The notes under the pieces are model-generated. The model worked only from the letters and a program-made list of their open reading frames with translations, made no database searches and had not been told where the DNA came from. From positions 1 to 64,000 of the forward strand of contig JAWQUS010000022.1 of assembly GCA_036365455.1 (NCBI GenBank): 64,000 nucleotides of DNA. The letters run 5' to 3'. Origin of the DNA: Macrosoma leucophasiata (taxonomy: Eukaryota; Arthropoda; Insecta; Lepidoptera; Hedylidae). Positions 10,579-22,039 of the stretch are shown in pieces (the stretch's first letter is position 1; the number at the start of each line of letters is the position of its first letter). A program made the position numbers and the translations under genes.

Positions 10579-10909
10579 CAGAGGTTCCCAAACTATTTTT
10601 TCTTGTAGACCCCTTTTAATTATTTTCTGGTTGCCGTGGACCCCTCCTTGCTACATTTATATCACATTCCCATGTTTCCAAATTTTATTCACGCCTACGT
10701 AGACCCCCATTGAGTCTCCGATGGACCATTTTGGGAAACACTGGTATGATGTAAGTAAATTGGTGCTATCAGTGTATGTGTTGAGATCCATTATCGTGGA
10801 CCCCCATTTTCATTTCATGGACCCCCAAATTTTTTTTTCGCTTACGCCGACCTCTTTCACTTTGTCATAGACCCCCAGGGGTCGGTATAGACCCCTTTGG
10901 GAATCACTG
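10579..10909 (+). mobile_element. hAT-like non-autonomous element, copy 1
   Basis: The element starts CAGAGGTTCCCAAACTA and ends TTTGGGAATCACTG, both hAT-type termini. It is flanked by the 8-bp duplication GTCTAGAG at 10571-10578 and 10910-10917. The interior repeats GACCCC-rich segments and includes a second internal end-like sequence at about 10727-10742 (TTTGGGAAACACTG). It begins 38 bp behind the exon-1 donor. Confidence 0.85.
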
Positions 10910-10917
10910 GTCTAGAG

Positions 10918-11101
10918 CAGTGATTCCCAAAGTGGTCCATATAGACCCCCTGGGGTCTATGGAAGACCCGATGGGGTCTACATATATGCGTAAATAAAAA
11001 TGGGATATATGGGAAAGTGACATAAATGTTAGCAAGGGGGTCCACCGATACCAGAAAAAAAAAGAAAGGGGTCTACAAGACAAATAGTTTGGGAACCTCT
11101 G
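10918..11101 (-). mobile_element. hAT-like non-autonomous element, copy 2 (inverted)
   Basis: It starts CAGTGATTCCCAAAG and ends GTTTGGGAACCTCTG. Its reverse complement begins like copy 1 and ends like copy 1, so it is a shorter copy in the opposite orientation. GTCTAGAG stands at both sides (10910-10917 and 11102-11109), and the middle duplication is shared with copy 1. Confidence 0.85.
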
Positions 11102-11109
11102 GTCTAGAG

Positions 11110-12519
11110 GTATTATTATAGCTAGCATCATCAAACATCACTAACAATTTTTTGTAGGATTGGGATTACATTGATAGAGAGGAGCTTTGGTAGGTAGATT
11201 AGTGGGAAAACAAACTAATACTAAAATATATTAAACTCTCATAAATTAATTTTATGATAGTTTAAATGGTAGGTATCATAATATAATATGGGTATTTAAA
11301 TACATTACTATTATTATTTGAAAAAGAAAAGACTAAATACTGCTTGTCTGTCTGCTATCAAATTGGGGATATAATGTATATTGATAGATGTAAGTAAATA
11401 ATTAATAAATAATTTACAAAGAGAATGAAGGAACTGATAATGATGATACATAGTTAATATTACCAACATCAAGCCGGCATTTGCAAATAGCTTTAATAAT
11501 TAATTAACTGCACAGTTTTAAATTTGAAGACATTATTAGGGTTATACCCTATAATATAAATCATAAAATATAAAACAAAACAGAAATCATTTTCAGACAA
11601 TTCTGAACAAAGTTGATAAAGATATCATTGCTCTATCTTCCGCTATTTCAGATTCCATAACATACAAACATTGTTTTTTAGAATTCTGTAAACGAAGGGT
11701 AACAACAGGTCCCCATTACTAAGACTCAGATGTCCGTCTTTTTGTCTATCTGCCTGTCACCAGGCTGTATCTCATTAACTGTGATAGGTAGTTAGAGATG
11801 AAATTTTCACAGATAATATTATGCTAGATAATGTTATGCTTGAAATGTTCACAGTATTTTTAGTTACAGGTAGGTATATTCACTATAAAAATAAATACTG
11901 AAAATTAACATACAATAAACATGTTTTTAAAAGGGTCAAAACATAACTGGCGAGTCTACCCTTTCAGGGATTACAGGTGTGAAGTTACAATCATGACAAT
12001 GATCACTTGGAGCCCTGCTCAGAATAAACCTATTACCCTAATAGTTACATGTGTGTTACATAATGTATTCAAGTAAGTAGGTAATAAAGGAATTATTTAA
12101 AAAGAACAATAATATTCTGCAATTGGATGTCATAATACAACATGTGCAATGTTTATGATATCATTAAAATGGTTCCCTTAATGTATGCAACATTACCATA
12201 CTTACATCACTCCTGCCTTGATGGTTTTTGCTTATTTTTGTATAATGAGGTAGGTAGGTATATCTGTCCAAAAGAAATAAGTAGGTATTATATTTACTTA
12301 CTTAATGGAATGTAACTGGTGATAGGAGCCGCAATCAGAGTATAATTATGCTTATTTTGTCATCTTTTCAAAGTTCTCTGTATCCCTTTGGATTTCCTAA
12401 CAGGCATTAAGTTACATTCAAATTAGACAATGTGGTGCCAATGATCTCAAGCTCAAGCTCTACCAGCAGTAAAATAGTGGATCATTTTTCTTTACTTAAT
12501 CTAGTTCATAGAAGTGCCA
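11110..12519. other. Intron 1, AT-rich; one retroelement tail piece
   Basis: This is mostly featureless AT-rich intron. About 11690-11840 resembles a known lepidopteran repeat: a run of short CTGTC-like words, then CACCAGGCTGTATCTCATTA and GAAATTTTCACAGAT. No gene is supported. Confidence 0.5.
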
Positions 12520-12612
12520 TGATGGCGTGAACTTGTCACCACGAATTGGTGTCGCTTCAACAGTATTTGACACCAATTCCGGTGATCTGTCAATTCTTAC
12601 CGCACCGAGTAC
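12520..12612 (-). repeat. Short foldback repeat (partner at 39.55 kb)
   Basis: GAATTGGTGTCGCTTC and GACACCAATTCCGGTGA form an imperfect foldback. The whole segment recurs in inverted orientation at 39550-39640, so it is a dispersed family rather than chance. Confidence 0.65.
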
Positions 12613-12689
12613 CACTCATTTGGGGGTGACAAGAGTGTCATAAGTGGGAAACTAGGTATGTATGTGTGCAGTGATGTAATGTGTTTCCT

Positions 12690-12960
12690 TCACACTTGAA
12701 GACGTCGCGCCGGGTTCCTTCACACGTGCGACGTGCCACCGACTGCGACCCCATCGCCCTCTTCTGGAGGAGAATTATATCGCTAGTGCTAGTGCTAGTG
12801 CTAGTCAGCCAACCGAACAATGGCTGTCAAACCATTCTGGTAATATGGTACCTGCCCAGTAAATATAATAACGCGGGATGGGCACCAGTGTCCCGCGATA
12901 AAACTACCGCCACTGCGATCACCAACGTGCCCGACACGCACTTGCCCGGTTTTTATTGAA
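12690..12960 (+). repeat. Family B repeat, diverged copy
   Basis: Landmarks in family order are GACCCCATCGCC, GTCAGCCAACCGAACAATGG, GCGGGATGGGC and GTCCCGCGATAAAACTACCG. A private (GCTAGT)4 expansion lies at about 12780-12805. Family B is a ~270-bp dispersed repeat with copies at 13.5, 29.5, 40.3, 42.9, 49.3, 55.4 and 61.1 kb. Confidence 0.7.
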
Positions 12961-13012
12961 TCAATAGATAGCGCTATTTAGACACATAAACTACCAAACT
13001 TATACAAAGAAG

Positions 13013-13210
13013 GCCCAGCGACCCAGGAAGACCAAGACTGACCTTGACCACGAGGGCGGAGTCAATAAAGAGTCTTAGGAATCGGCGTGCATGTACGAAG
13101 AGAATGATGAAGGTAGACGAGGCACGAGACGTTTGTCATGACCGGGATATCTGGCGCTCTATACTCTCTGCCTACCCCGTTAGGGACCTGGCGTGAAGAT
13201 ACATACATAC
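13013..13210 (+). pseudogene. LINE ORF C-terminal fragment and 3' end
   Basis: About 13070-13205 is nearly identical to 32650-32805, including AATCGGCGTGCATGTA and CCGTTAGGGACCTGGCGTGA, then a short (CATA)n end. The frame is broken in this copy. At 32.65 kb the same segment reads as a protein tail. The repeated 3' terminus suggests a non-LTR element of unknown clade. Confidence 0.65.
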
Positions 13211-13529
13211 ATATACGTAGCATGTATGTTACATGTATACATACATTATAAATATTAACGCAAAGAAACTAAAAAACATGGCATAATTGCATCGAGTAAT
13301 TATGACCCATATACCTAACAGCGGCTGCGGAGCGGAACGCGATGCCCTATTTCTTGAATGAATCCTTTACTTTTGTAATGACCGTGCTTCCCGTCTTCGT
13401 GTGGCGTTGGGTTATCGGTGGCTTCACACACATATTTTTTTACTTTATTCCTTTGAGTTTAGGATGATTTTTGCTTGTACTTGGATTTTGTTCGTTCGTC
13501 GACGACGATCACGACTCCATCGCTCGAAG

Positions 13530-13705
13530 TATTCGAATAGGCCGGTAGTAAATGTAATAGCACGGAATGGGCAGAAGCATTCTACGATAAAACTAGTGCC
13601 ACTGGCATGTTATTATGGCATATTATCCCCAAAATGATGCACAGTCCTGTTCTGGCCATCGTTGGGGAAGGCTTTTGTCCAGCTGAGGACTTCTTCCGAC
13701 GAGAG
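13530..13705 (+). repeat. Family B repeat, strongly diverged
   Basis: GGCCGGTAGTAAATGTAATA, GGAATGGGCAGAAGC and CGATAAAACTAGTGCCACTG appear in family B order. They are followed by a decayed version of the GTCCAGCTGAGGACTTC end. Confidence 0.6.
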
Positions 13706-14084
13706 CAATGGCGATGATCTGACTGTCGTAATTAATTTAGGTGATATTAAAACGCTACTGCTTTCAATGCTTTTCATAGGCGGTTCGAAAGGAACCAAGG
13801 ACGAGAGAAACCAAAGACACACGAGGAATTAATTTTGTTTTTTCAGGAATATTTCACAAGAAAGAGTTTGGAAATTATTATGTCTAAAGAATGTCAATGG
13901 GCTTGACCTCTATAGGAACACAAAAAGCATGTTGACACGTTGGCGTGGGAGACGATAGGCGCGACCCGCGACCTACCGCCTATTGTAGGTAATTGTTTCG
14001 GTTCTTGCTATAGTTCAAGATTTTCACTAGTTACATATTTTGTGTCTCCCGTGAAGAAAATCAGCAATTTTTTTATGTACCTAA

Positions 14085-14245
14085 TGAAGGTGGCAAACAA
14101 GCATGCAGTTCACATTTATGTTAAGTGATGACTGCAGCCTATAGACACCCACACAAAAACCAGAGGACAAAATGCAGATAAGTTGCCAACCCTGAAAACC
14201 TTAGTTGTTACCTATGTCTCTGTGATGATTATTAAGGGGTCATAC
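14085..14245 (-). repeat. Family A SINE-like repeat, antisense, partial
   Basis: GGTGGCAAACAAGCATGCAG, GTTAAGTGATGACTGCAGCC and GACACCCACACAAAAACCAG give the antisense family A order. It is followed within 10 bp by a second copy. Confidence 0.8.
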
Positions 14246-14254
14246 ATTTTTTTT

Positions 14255-14585
14255 GTGTGTCTCCACTTAACATCATGCAGCTCACATTGATGTTAAGTGA
14301 TGACTGCCGCCTGAAGTTATTACGGGGCCATACATTACCATCTAACCGGATCACGATAGTGCTGAACACTACCATTTAGCGGCAGATAAATTAAGTAATG
14401 CAGTGGTGCCTACGCCTTCGAGCTCCTACACTCGAACTCTACCACCAGTGGAACCATTACCATTTAGTGGAACACTACCACCGTCACCGACTGACAACAA
14501 TGTGGTGGTGTGTACGCCCCAGCGCCTGCGAGAACTCCTATACCTACCTACACTAGAACTCTATCAGCAGTCAAATGATGAATGA
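14255..14585 (-). repeat. Family A repeat, antisense, second copy with internal duplication
   Basis: After the CATGCAGCTCACATTGATGT start, the copy reaches ACACTACCATTTAGCGGCAG and GGTGGTGTGTACGCC-like ends twice. The last third is therefore partly duplicated. The junction between the two copies at about 14250 is a SINE-SINE tandem. Confidence 0.7.
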
Positions 14586-14811
14586 TCAGCGGCAGCGGTT
14601 CCACCGCCAAGGATCGCTTTAGTGCTCGTTCTCGTCTTTGATTCACCTTGTCTCTTCCAGCCGCGTATCAAAGTAATAGCTTTAATCTGACACTCGCTAT
14701 AACTTTAGTTTACTGTAAAAAATGAAATTTACGCAATTTTTGGATATATCACGGGATCACGGGACAAAGTCAAACTTCAATAAACTTCATGTACCTATTT
14801 ATTTCAAACTA

Positions 14812-15025
14812 GCTGTTGCCCGCGGCTCCGTCCGCGTGTAGGTCGCTTTTCGCGTAACCTGTGGAAATTCATCAATTTTTTTCGGTATAAAAACTATCCT
14901 ATGTGTTAGTCTAAGTTACCCCCTATGTGTGTGCCAAATTTCAAGAAAATCTGTTCTGCAGTTTTTTCGTGAAGGATTAACAAATAAACAAACATACAAA
15001 CATTCGAATTTATAATATTTATACG
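14812..15025 (+). repeat. RTE/SINE-type 3' segment (ACTAGCTGTTGCCCGCGGCT)
   Basis: ACTAGCTGTTGCCCGCGGCT, then TCCGTCCGCGT, CCAAATTTCAAGAAAATC and AACAAACATACAAACATTCG. I recognise this order from a very common lepidopteran repeat. Partial relatives occur at about 32818 and 57483. Confidence 0.65.
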
Positions 15026-15119
15026 GTTGGTCTACAAGGACACTTTTGCATTATAAGTTTACAAGCTGCCTATAGTGCATGACTTATAATAATAATTATT
15101 ATACAATAGGTATCAATAA

Positions 15120-15275
15120 TAATCGATTTATAAATTAAAATTTAACCAATAAATCATCAAATATTTCAATTCCTTCATAGAAGAAAAAGAAAAATCTATT
15201 CGTATAAACATATTTTCACTTAGCAGAGTTCCAAGCGCAGGCACTACTGAAAAGAACTCCGCTACCGAAAAACTC
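15120..15275 (-). repeat. Family C LINE 3' UTR-like repeat, antisense
   Basis: Read on the minus strand it contains GCGGAGTTC, then GAATAGATTTTTCTTTTTCT and GAAGGAATTGAAATATTTG. That is the order seen in the + copies at 28320-28680 and 47900-48215. Confidence 0.6.
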
Positions 15276-15665
15276 AGTGTGTTGCTCTTTTAGTCAATAT
15301 CCTTAGATCTAATACAAATTGTAATTCAAGTAGAATACAGATAATGTGAACGTCCATGGCATATGCATTTATGCATAAGTATATAATATATACACATATG
15401 CTCATCAAAAACTTAACACTGAGAATACCGTGATAGAAGATATCATTCGCATACCACAACAGACTAGTCCCCAAGTCCCCACAATCAGCACCCGCTCACG
15501 AGTATGACGCATGTGGCAGCCATTGCTCTCCTCCACCATTTTGAAGGGAAGTGAACAACCCGCTACACGACGCGACGAATTGACGTTAACGACCTCAACA
15601 ACGATTCAGTTAGGCGGTCAAACCCCAGTTAGAGACGCAATGACGTATCCTTTGAAGATTTGACG

Positions 15666-15885
15666 ACCCGGTTGGTCCAGCGGTGTGAGTTGACCGTTTG
15701 ATTCGAAGGGTCGCGGGTTCGATCCCCGCACCGGGACAAATATTTGTATGGCCTACAGATATTTGTTTCGGGTCTGGGTGTTTGTGTATGTGTTGTTTGT
15801 ATATAACGGCACCCACGACACAGATTTTATACCTACTGTGGTGCTGTGAGTGTATGCGTATTTTATTTATTTATTTATAGTATCG
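15666..15885 (+). repeat. tRNA-derived SINE
   Basis: A pol III A box (TGGTCCAGCGG) lies at about 15675 and a B box (GGTTCGATCCC) at about 15716. The latter sits in a perfect 5-bp T stem (GCGGG/CCCGC). The tRNA-like head is closed by nearly complementary ACCCGGT and ACCGGGA ends. The unrelated body contains ATATTTGTTTCGGGTCTGGG. The degenerate anticodon arm and attached body argue against a functional tRNA. A related copy is at 23440-23625. Confidence 0.8.
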
Positions 15886-16029
15886 TTTTACATTACGAAA
15901 GCACCAACGAAAGGCAGGTTATCGCTTTTGTTTGAGTACTACAGGCAAAAGCGATCATTTGCCCATCAGTGTCGCTTTACAAATCGTCAGTCTAATTGGA
16001 TTCAGTTCTTTTGAGTTGACGATGACGCG

Positions 16030-16260
16030 CGTACAGTTTGCAACAAGAAATAATGCACATCTGCCTTGGGAAGAGACGTCGGCTTATTTCGGATCTGTAG
16101 AGCGTTATCTCTTCCACACATTACCTATTTGACGTTTGTCGACCATTTTGATCAAGTTTTGACCAATACCGGACCACGGATGCTTACGTAAGTAGTGTGC
16201 AGCAGAGATAACGCTCTATGAAGCCGAAACTAGCCGATTGTCACTTTTATAGACTTGATG
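16030..16260. mobile_element. MITE family 'TCGGCT', copy 1
   Basis: The left part has GAGACGTCGGCTTATTTCGG and GAGCGTTATCTCTTCCACAC. The right part has AGAGATAACGCTCTATGAAG and CCGAAACTAGCCGA, the inverted counterpart. Other copies are at 19220-19365, 39780-39995 and 41455-41680. Confidence 0.8.
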
Positions 16261-17859
16261 TGCTTTATTATTTGTTGTTGAGCACTGTAATCATAATTGA
16301 CGTGATGAAATAAATTGCTAGTTCATTTCATGCGGTTTCGTTTTTAGTAAACGTTTTTCCTCCAAATGACAAACCAGGGTAAAACTGATGTCACTTATTA
16401 GTTTTACTACATTAGGTAATGCATAAGTATGATTATAGTTATCATACCGTAGTGGAGCCAGGGAATTACAGCAATATTCCCTGGTTTTTTCATTAAAAGC
16501 CACATTATTCGTGAATTTAATTAAATTAAGGATTGAGATCAAATCCACCCTACAAATAATAAAAGTCAAAGATTAAGTAAGTGAAGTCGAGTTGAAAATC
16601 ATACAGATAAATTACTTACAGAGATCATGTAATATTTACAATTAATTTTCCGAATGGGTGCAAGTATTTAAATTGCCGGCAATATGTTGATGCCTTTTCG
16701 AATCCCACGCTTTTTAAAAAGATTGTCCCAAGAGTATCCCCTCTCGATCGGTCTTGCAATTCAATACGGCAATACGTCAATACGGCCTGGGGGTATGTTT
16801 CAGCCATTGGTGCGCGGCGAGTTGGCTGAGGCGTGCGACCTTCTGCTCCACGCTTCGCCGCCCACTACACGTACTATGTGCAGGATATACAACCGATTCT
16901 GTGTTATAAGAGCTATATAAAAGCATTGTCAAGTTTCATTCATGGCATAGATTGAATTAAATTGTAGACCCTGTGTGGTGTTCCCCAAGGATATGTATTC
17001 GGTACTTTGGTGTTTGTATTGTATGGACTTGGGTTTAGATTTTGTTTGTTCTCTGTCTGTTCGGTTAGTCATTGGTGTGCAATCTTATTATCTTGTTATT
17101 ACGGTAATGGATTATAGCGCTAGAGATTATTATGATTGGGTGGTACAACGGTACAATAATGATATATGTATGTACTTATTTTTCAATTCTGACCCTCTCC
17201 TCCCTATTGACACGCCGTGTCAAAGTATTTGTGACCCCGCCTTAAAATGTAACGTCACAAAAACGAATACCCCTGAATAATATGATAAATTTCAAGTTTC
17301 CTTTTTTTCTTTTTTTTAAATTTGCATAACAGCTCTCGAGCTCGCCGAGCTGCGATGCGAGTTGGTTGTACCTATATGACGAACTACGTCATCTTCTCTT
17401 TGCCGTTTTGGCTTTGTATCATGATAAAAAGTGAAAAAGGAAAATAGTAGGTACGTTGTAGTTGCGTAGTTGCATTGCTGGAGATCCCCGCTCCCGCCCC
17501 CCTATGTCACATCGTGTCACGCTCATCGAGACCCCCCGTATTCGAAGGTATTTTATTTACGGCCTCAAATCAATAGTATGTATAGAGTTGTTGTTTTATT
17601 TATATCAAAATTATCACTTTTCATAAAAGATATAGTGCCTTATCAGTGTGTATTGTATATTATATGCAATCAGGGTACTATTACCTAATCTGTCTACCGC
17701 TTACAGACGGTATTTAGAGCTACAATGATTATTTTTTTTTACAGTTATTTATGACTGATTGTAGTGTTTGTATCAGTGTCGGAGGTTGAGCGTAGGCATC
17801 TGCCACGTAATGGCATTGTTCAGTAGGTACTGTAGTGTCTCGGTTAGATTCTGATGGTA
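16261..17859. other. Intron 1 non-coding stretch, little structure
   Basis: I see no gene or recognisable repeat family. A small hairpin (CCAGGGAAT/ATTCCCTGG, 9-bp stem, 9-nt loop) is at 16457-16483. Several open frames of 60-100 codons lack protein-like features. Confidence 0.5.
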
Positions 17860-17970
17860 ATGTATGAGCCCGTTATTTCTTAACTTACATCTTTGGGATG
17901 GTGCTGCATCTGCGTGTTGACTTTTGGTTTAGGTATGTCTATCAATAGCCTGCAGCCGTCACTCACCTAA
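17860..17970 (+). repeat. Family A repeat, sense, decayed
   Basis: GGTAATGTATGAGCCCGTTA, GGTGCTGCATCTGCGT and CAATAGCCTGCAGCCGTCAC are recognisable but diverged. The copy lacks both ends. Confidence 0.55.
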
Positions 17971-18354
17971 GTAAGACACCTAAAAACAAATGAGTAAATT
18001 TCAGGTTCCTAAGTGCAGTGTTTGTGCCTGTAGTGTGCAGTATTCGCTTGATGTCATCAGACGACATGGTAAACAATTTTACAGTATCGAATGAAATATT
18101 GAAACCGACGAGCGCATGAAAATAGCCAGTGAGGAAAAAGTACAGGCAACTCGCAAATTATATAAATATTTGGCACATTGTGCTCTCGCTGTCGGTCACT
18201 AAATATAGGTTTAACCATTTAAGATTCGGGCTGTGGACGCTCATTTGTATCGAATAAACAAATTTTCATGTTCTGTTTTTTGTTATAATCTACTTTATTA
18301 ACACACATCTGAGCTTGGGAGACATTGGGAGTCTGTGCGTTTATTACCATCTCT

Positions 18355-18630
18355 ACAATGGTGAGTGCTCTGCTCTGAACTGTTCGACATGGTGCCACCG
18401 TCTCTTCTCCTACACCGTACTACCCGCCGGAGAGAGATGTTCCACTTACACAGACGGTACAGTTTCTGCATTTGATTTTATCCCAAAACGTGTTAATTGT
18501 GGAACGAACTTCTCTGAGGTGTTCCCTCGGTTCTTCATAAAAAGAATGGACTTTTTGCCATGTTCATTACATAAAAAAATTGATGAAAACATTGCACCCA
18601 TGCGAAGCCGGGGCGGGCGCTAGTTCTCAA
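18355..18630 (+). pseudogene. Jockey-like LINE ORF2 C-terminal fragment (decayed)
   Basis: GGTGAGTGCTCTG starts the segment, as in the copy at 36.86 kb. Frames then carry decayed versions of the common C-terminal pattern (FYPKTC, LWNELL, then an FKKR-like stretch) with several stops. I infer the C-terminus of a non-LTR RT ORF. Similarity is weak in any single frame. Confidence 0.6.
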
Positions 18631-18639
18631 TAAAAGCTT

Positions 18640-19215
18640 ATGTTATATTGGAAGTCGATCGTCAACGCATCACAGATTTCATGGTCCCACCACTCACATC
18701 TACACCACCTACACTACACGTCCACGTCCTACAACGAGTGTCGAAGCTCTCGCTAAACATGACCACCGTTATGCACACCGCGCGATATCGTACGTAGGTG
18801 TTGAGGTGTTAGAAATTTCTTCAAACCTTGCTTGTCTCTAATTAATACCACCAAAAACGGCTAATATGTAATATGTTCATGTCACAGTATTTGTGACAAT
18901 ACTCCTCCTAAACGGCTTGACCGATCATTATGACATTTTGTGTGTATATTTGGTAGATGTGAGAATCGGTTTTAGTATATTTTTTGTCCCTTTGTAGTCT
19001 ATTTAGGGAGAATCGTACTTACTATCCCTAAATGGTAAGGGTGATTCTTCCCAAATACTATTTTTCGATTTTGTGTACATTAAATTCTTTTTATACCTGT
19101 TAAGCGATACGAATTTCGTCGGAGCAGCTAATTTTCATGTAAAATATTGTCAAGACCCTACGTCATAAAGTTGTCAGATCTCATGTAGACCCGAGTTACA
19201 GCACTGGTCAAAAAA
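18640..19215. other. Intron 1 non-coding stretch
   Basis: Nothing coding is seen. CTCCTAAACGGCTTGACCGA at about 18902 looks like part of a retroelement 3' UTR. The rest is unassigned. Confidence 0.4.
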
Positions 19216-19219
19216 TATT

Positions 19220-19368
19220 GCACATCGAGCTTAGGAAAGAGACAACCGGCTACCGGCTACCGGCTACCGGCTACCGGCTACCGGCTACCGGCTACCGGCT
19301 ACCGGCTACCGGCCAGTGTCGACGTCGCGTCGTAGAACGTTATCTCTGTAGCACACTGCCTATGTGAG
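19220..19368. mobile_element. MITE family 'TCGGCT', copy 2, with heptamer expansion
   Basis: The flanks ATTGCACATCGAGCTTAGG and GAACGTTATCTCTGTAGCAC match the family. The expected CGGCTA-containing terminus is replaced by about ten tandem copies of the 7-mer CCGGCTA at 19245-19313. Only the left part of the element is present. Confidence 0.85.
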
Positions 19369-19373
19369 TAGTG

Positions 19374-19490
19374 GTGGCGACGCATCTGCATTTTGAGCTC
19401 TTGTTTTTGTGTAGATGTTTATAGGCTGCAGTCATCACTTAACATCAATGTGAACTGCATGCTTGTTTGCCACCGTCGTTAGGTACATAA
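19374..19490 (+). repeat. Family A repeat, sense, 3' half
   Basis: GGCGACGCATCTGCATTTTG, TATAGGCTGCAGTCATCACT and GCATGCTTGTTTGCCACC are well preserved. It starts directly behind the MITE. Confidence 0.8.
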
Positions 19491-20549
19491 AATATATTTT
19501 GAATAATTTGAATGGACTTATTAAGCTGGCTCGTCTCGAGAAACTAGCCTGCTTCGCGGGGCAATCGGCGAGCGCCAAGGGCTCTAAGCATAAAGTTAGC
19601 GCGATTCGCCTCCTGTTACATACCCTTCAAAGAGACACTTTCGTGAACTCACATTGAGTTATACAAGAGTGGATGAAAGAAAGGCTGTATGTAACAGTTT
19701 GCGACGCTTTCTTTTTCGATCGCTTCCCACGGCTCTGCGGCGTCCGTAAACGTCAGGGGGAATGTTTATAGATCGTCTCATTGTTCGGTGTCCGCATTGC
19801 AGTACGCGCAAAATGCGTCCGTGCGCATGCAGTTGGCAGGTGACAAGTTGAAGAAGATTTTATGTTATAGAAGGAACATGCGAGGAGGCAAATGTGGCAG
19901 TAGTTCGCTTTCATCAGGCCAACGTTGAAACTCTCTCTGTCTCGTGTGTGTGGTTGTCGCGAGATGAGCGACTGGCGCTAAGTTGACGCTTGACGCAGCC
20001 AACTTCACCTACAAGAGGAGGGCACGACGTTGGGATTTCATTTTTTTATTTATTTTCAGGCAACAATGCTTAAAATAAAACAGTAGGCCCATATAAAATA
20101 TATACCTTAAAGACTAACATACATTATATTAAATAACTTATAATAACACTAACACTATTTATCACGTATTGTCGGCGACGTGATGCGATTTTTTTTTTTA
20201 CAGTAGTAACGCGCAACGCTCGATTGTATGATATAGTGGGAAAAAACTACGCTTAAAAATACAAACTCTGCTTATATACCAGTAGATATTATTTAATAGT
20301 AAGTTTATTTAATTGTAAGAATAATTAATTAAATAGAATAAAGTAAATTGAACGCAGAGTTTACGACTTAAGTCTTAAAAAGAACCACTATGCATTTGAG
20401 ACTCCCAGCACTTGTTCTAACGAAATATCATTATTACAAACTGTCAACCTCAAAAACAACCCCTTAGGAGTCGCATTTCGTTAAATCACTGAATGCAAAA
20501 TTGGAAACTCCTTGCACTTGTAATAACTAACACAGAGACGTTACAAATT
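19491..20549. other. Intron 1 non-coding stretch
   Basis: No gene is recognised. ACGCAGCCAACTTCAC at about 20000 recurs at about 28084, beside a perfect hairpin, suggesting a further unnamed repeat. AT-rich DNA dominates 20040-20360. Confidence 0.45.
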
Positions 20550-20645
20550 GGTTCTCAGGGGTTGCATCTGCATTTTCACCTCTGGTTTTTTTGTGTAGAT
20601 GCCTATAGGCTGTAGTTATCACTTAACATATCCATCAATGCTAAT
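20550..20645 (+). repeat. Family A repeat, sense, fragment
   Basis: GGTTGCATCTGCATTTTCAC and CTATAGGCTGTAGTTATCAC identify a short internal part of family A. Confidence 0.65.
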
Positions 20646-20959
20646 ATATCAATCAAACTACATTATCATGGAAGGTAGCTCCTATATAGCAGTCAGTTGT
20701 ACGCCTACATAACTTAATCACTTCTAGGAATGACTTTCAATGGAAGACTGTGAAGTAAAAAATGCAGCGTAATTATAGGTAACGATGTTTCCGCGGTCTG
20801 CCTATAGGTGCCTACCTACCTACCCGTCGCCTCAAGGCGCATTAAGCCCGCTGTGTACTCGCGGAGTGTCGAATGGTTTCACACCTTCGCGTTCGCGGTT
20901 CGCGCCATTTCTCCACCAGTGTCGGCTTTTGGTTCAGGGACATAGGTACACGGCCTCGG

Positions 20960-22035
20960 TTGACTGAGTGCAATACAGGCAGAATTATCTTTTAGTATAA
21001 TCCAATTCCTCCGGTAGTAGGAGGGCTCGTTACGTCACGTCCCGACGCCAGTCATATAGCTAGGGTTAAAAAGCTCGTGAAAAAAAAGGGGAAAAAAGTT
21101 TATATGGCCCCCCCTCAGCTAGTTCCTTGCGTGCCAGCATCCCATTAACGACCACGCCCCCGAAGCTTCCGAAGCTTGCGAATGAGGAAATCCTCAACCC
21201 CGGAACCAACCTCCCCTCTGTTACGCTTCACATGTGGAGGGAGGGATGATGATTTGTCAGTATCAGCAAGTATAAATATATTCCTAAATGTACACACCAT
21301 TTTGCATGAATTTGCGCTACTGCCACCACAGGTATTGCAGGCGTGAAGTTTTTTTTGTAAAGTGTGATAGATGATAGATTTTTCTTGTTCGTGTGTATCA
21401 CAAGCTCTTGTATAAAGCGTTTCGTACACGGGACCGCGCGCCGCCTCATATAGTAATGTTAGGAGGCGCGCGGTCGAGGTGTCGCCGCTTCGCGCGGGTG
21501 CAATGTTATCTACCCTCTCCTATTCACCTCAGCGTGATGTTATAATATGCCTTAAGCCTTCCTCTATAAATGGGCTATCTAAAACTGCAAGAATTTTTGT
21601 AATCGGACTAGTAGTACCTAGTAGTAATAGTAGTTCCTGAGATTAGCGCGTTTAAGCAAACAAACAAACAACTCTACAGCTTTAAGTTTATAATATTAGT
21701 ATAGATTTTCGTTATAGTTATACGTTATATTCGTATAGTTTGAGTTTTTACTAAACATTTCCAAAAACGTATTTTTCTCGATATTAAAATGAAGTTAATT
21801 AGCAACAGTTGTCCAGCGACAAGTCCAGTCCAGTCCGGATATAGAACCGGATCGGTCAAGGCGATCGCTACTCCGCTCCATATACTGATCTACGTTTTTT
21901 ACTAAAGCTATCAATACGGTAGTTTACTGGTTAGTTTTATATTTAGGTCCCAATAAAAAGCTGTCCCTCGATATTGTCGTTCGTGTGTGAAGAGAATGAT
22001 GGATGTATCTTTATTGTGCATGGCTTGTGTGGCCA
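20960..22035. other. Intron 1 stretch with repeat scraps and a GC-rich foldback
   Basis: GTCACGTCCCGACGCCA at about 21037 is the end of a family B copy. GACCGCGCGCC and GGCGCGCGGTC at about 21432-21474 form an 11-bp GC-rich stem. TTTAAGTTTATAATATTAGT at about 21680 is a typical end of the ACTAGCTGT repeat. No gene is seen. Confidence 0.5.
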
Positions 22036-22039
22036 GGAT

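Noticed and set aside
15666..15740. A functional tRNA gene
   Set aside because: The A and B boxes and T stem are good, but the anticodon arm is not foldable, the acceptor stem has a mismatch, and a SINE body follows. A related SINE copy lies at 23.4 kb.
19245..19313. CRISPR-like or satellite array
   Set aside because: A 7-bp unit without spacers inside a MITE end is a microsatellite.
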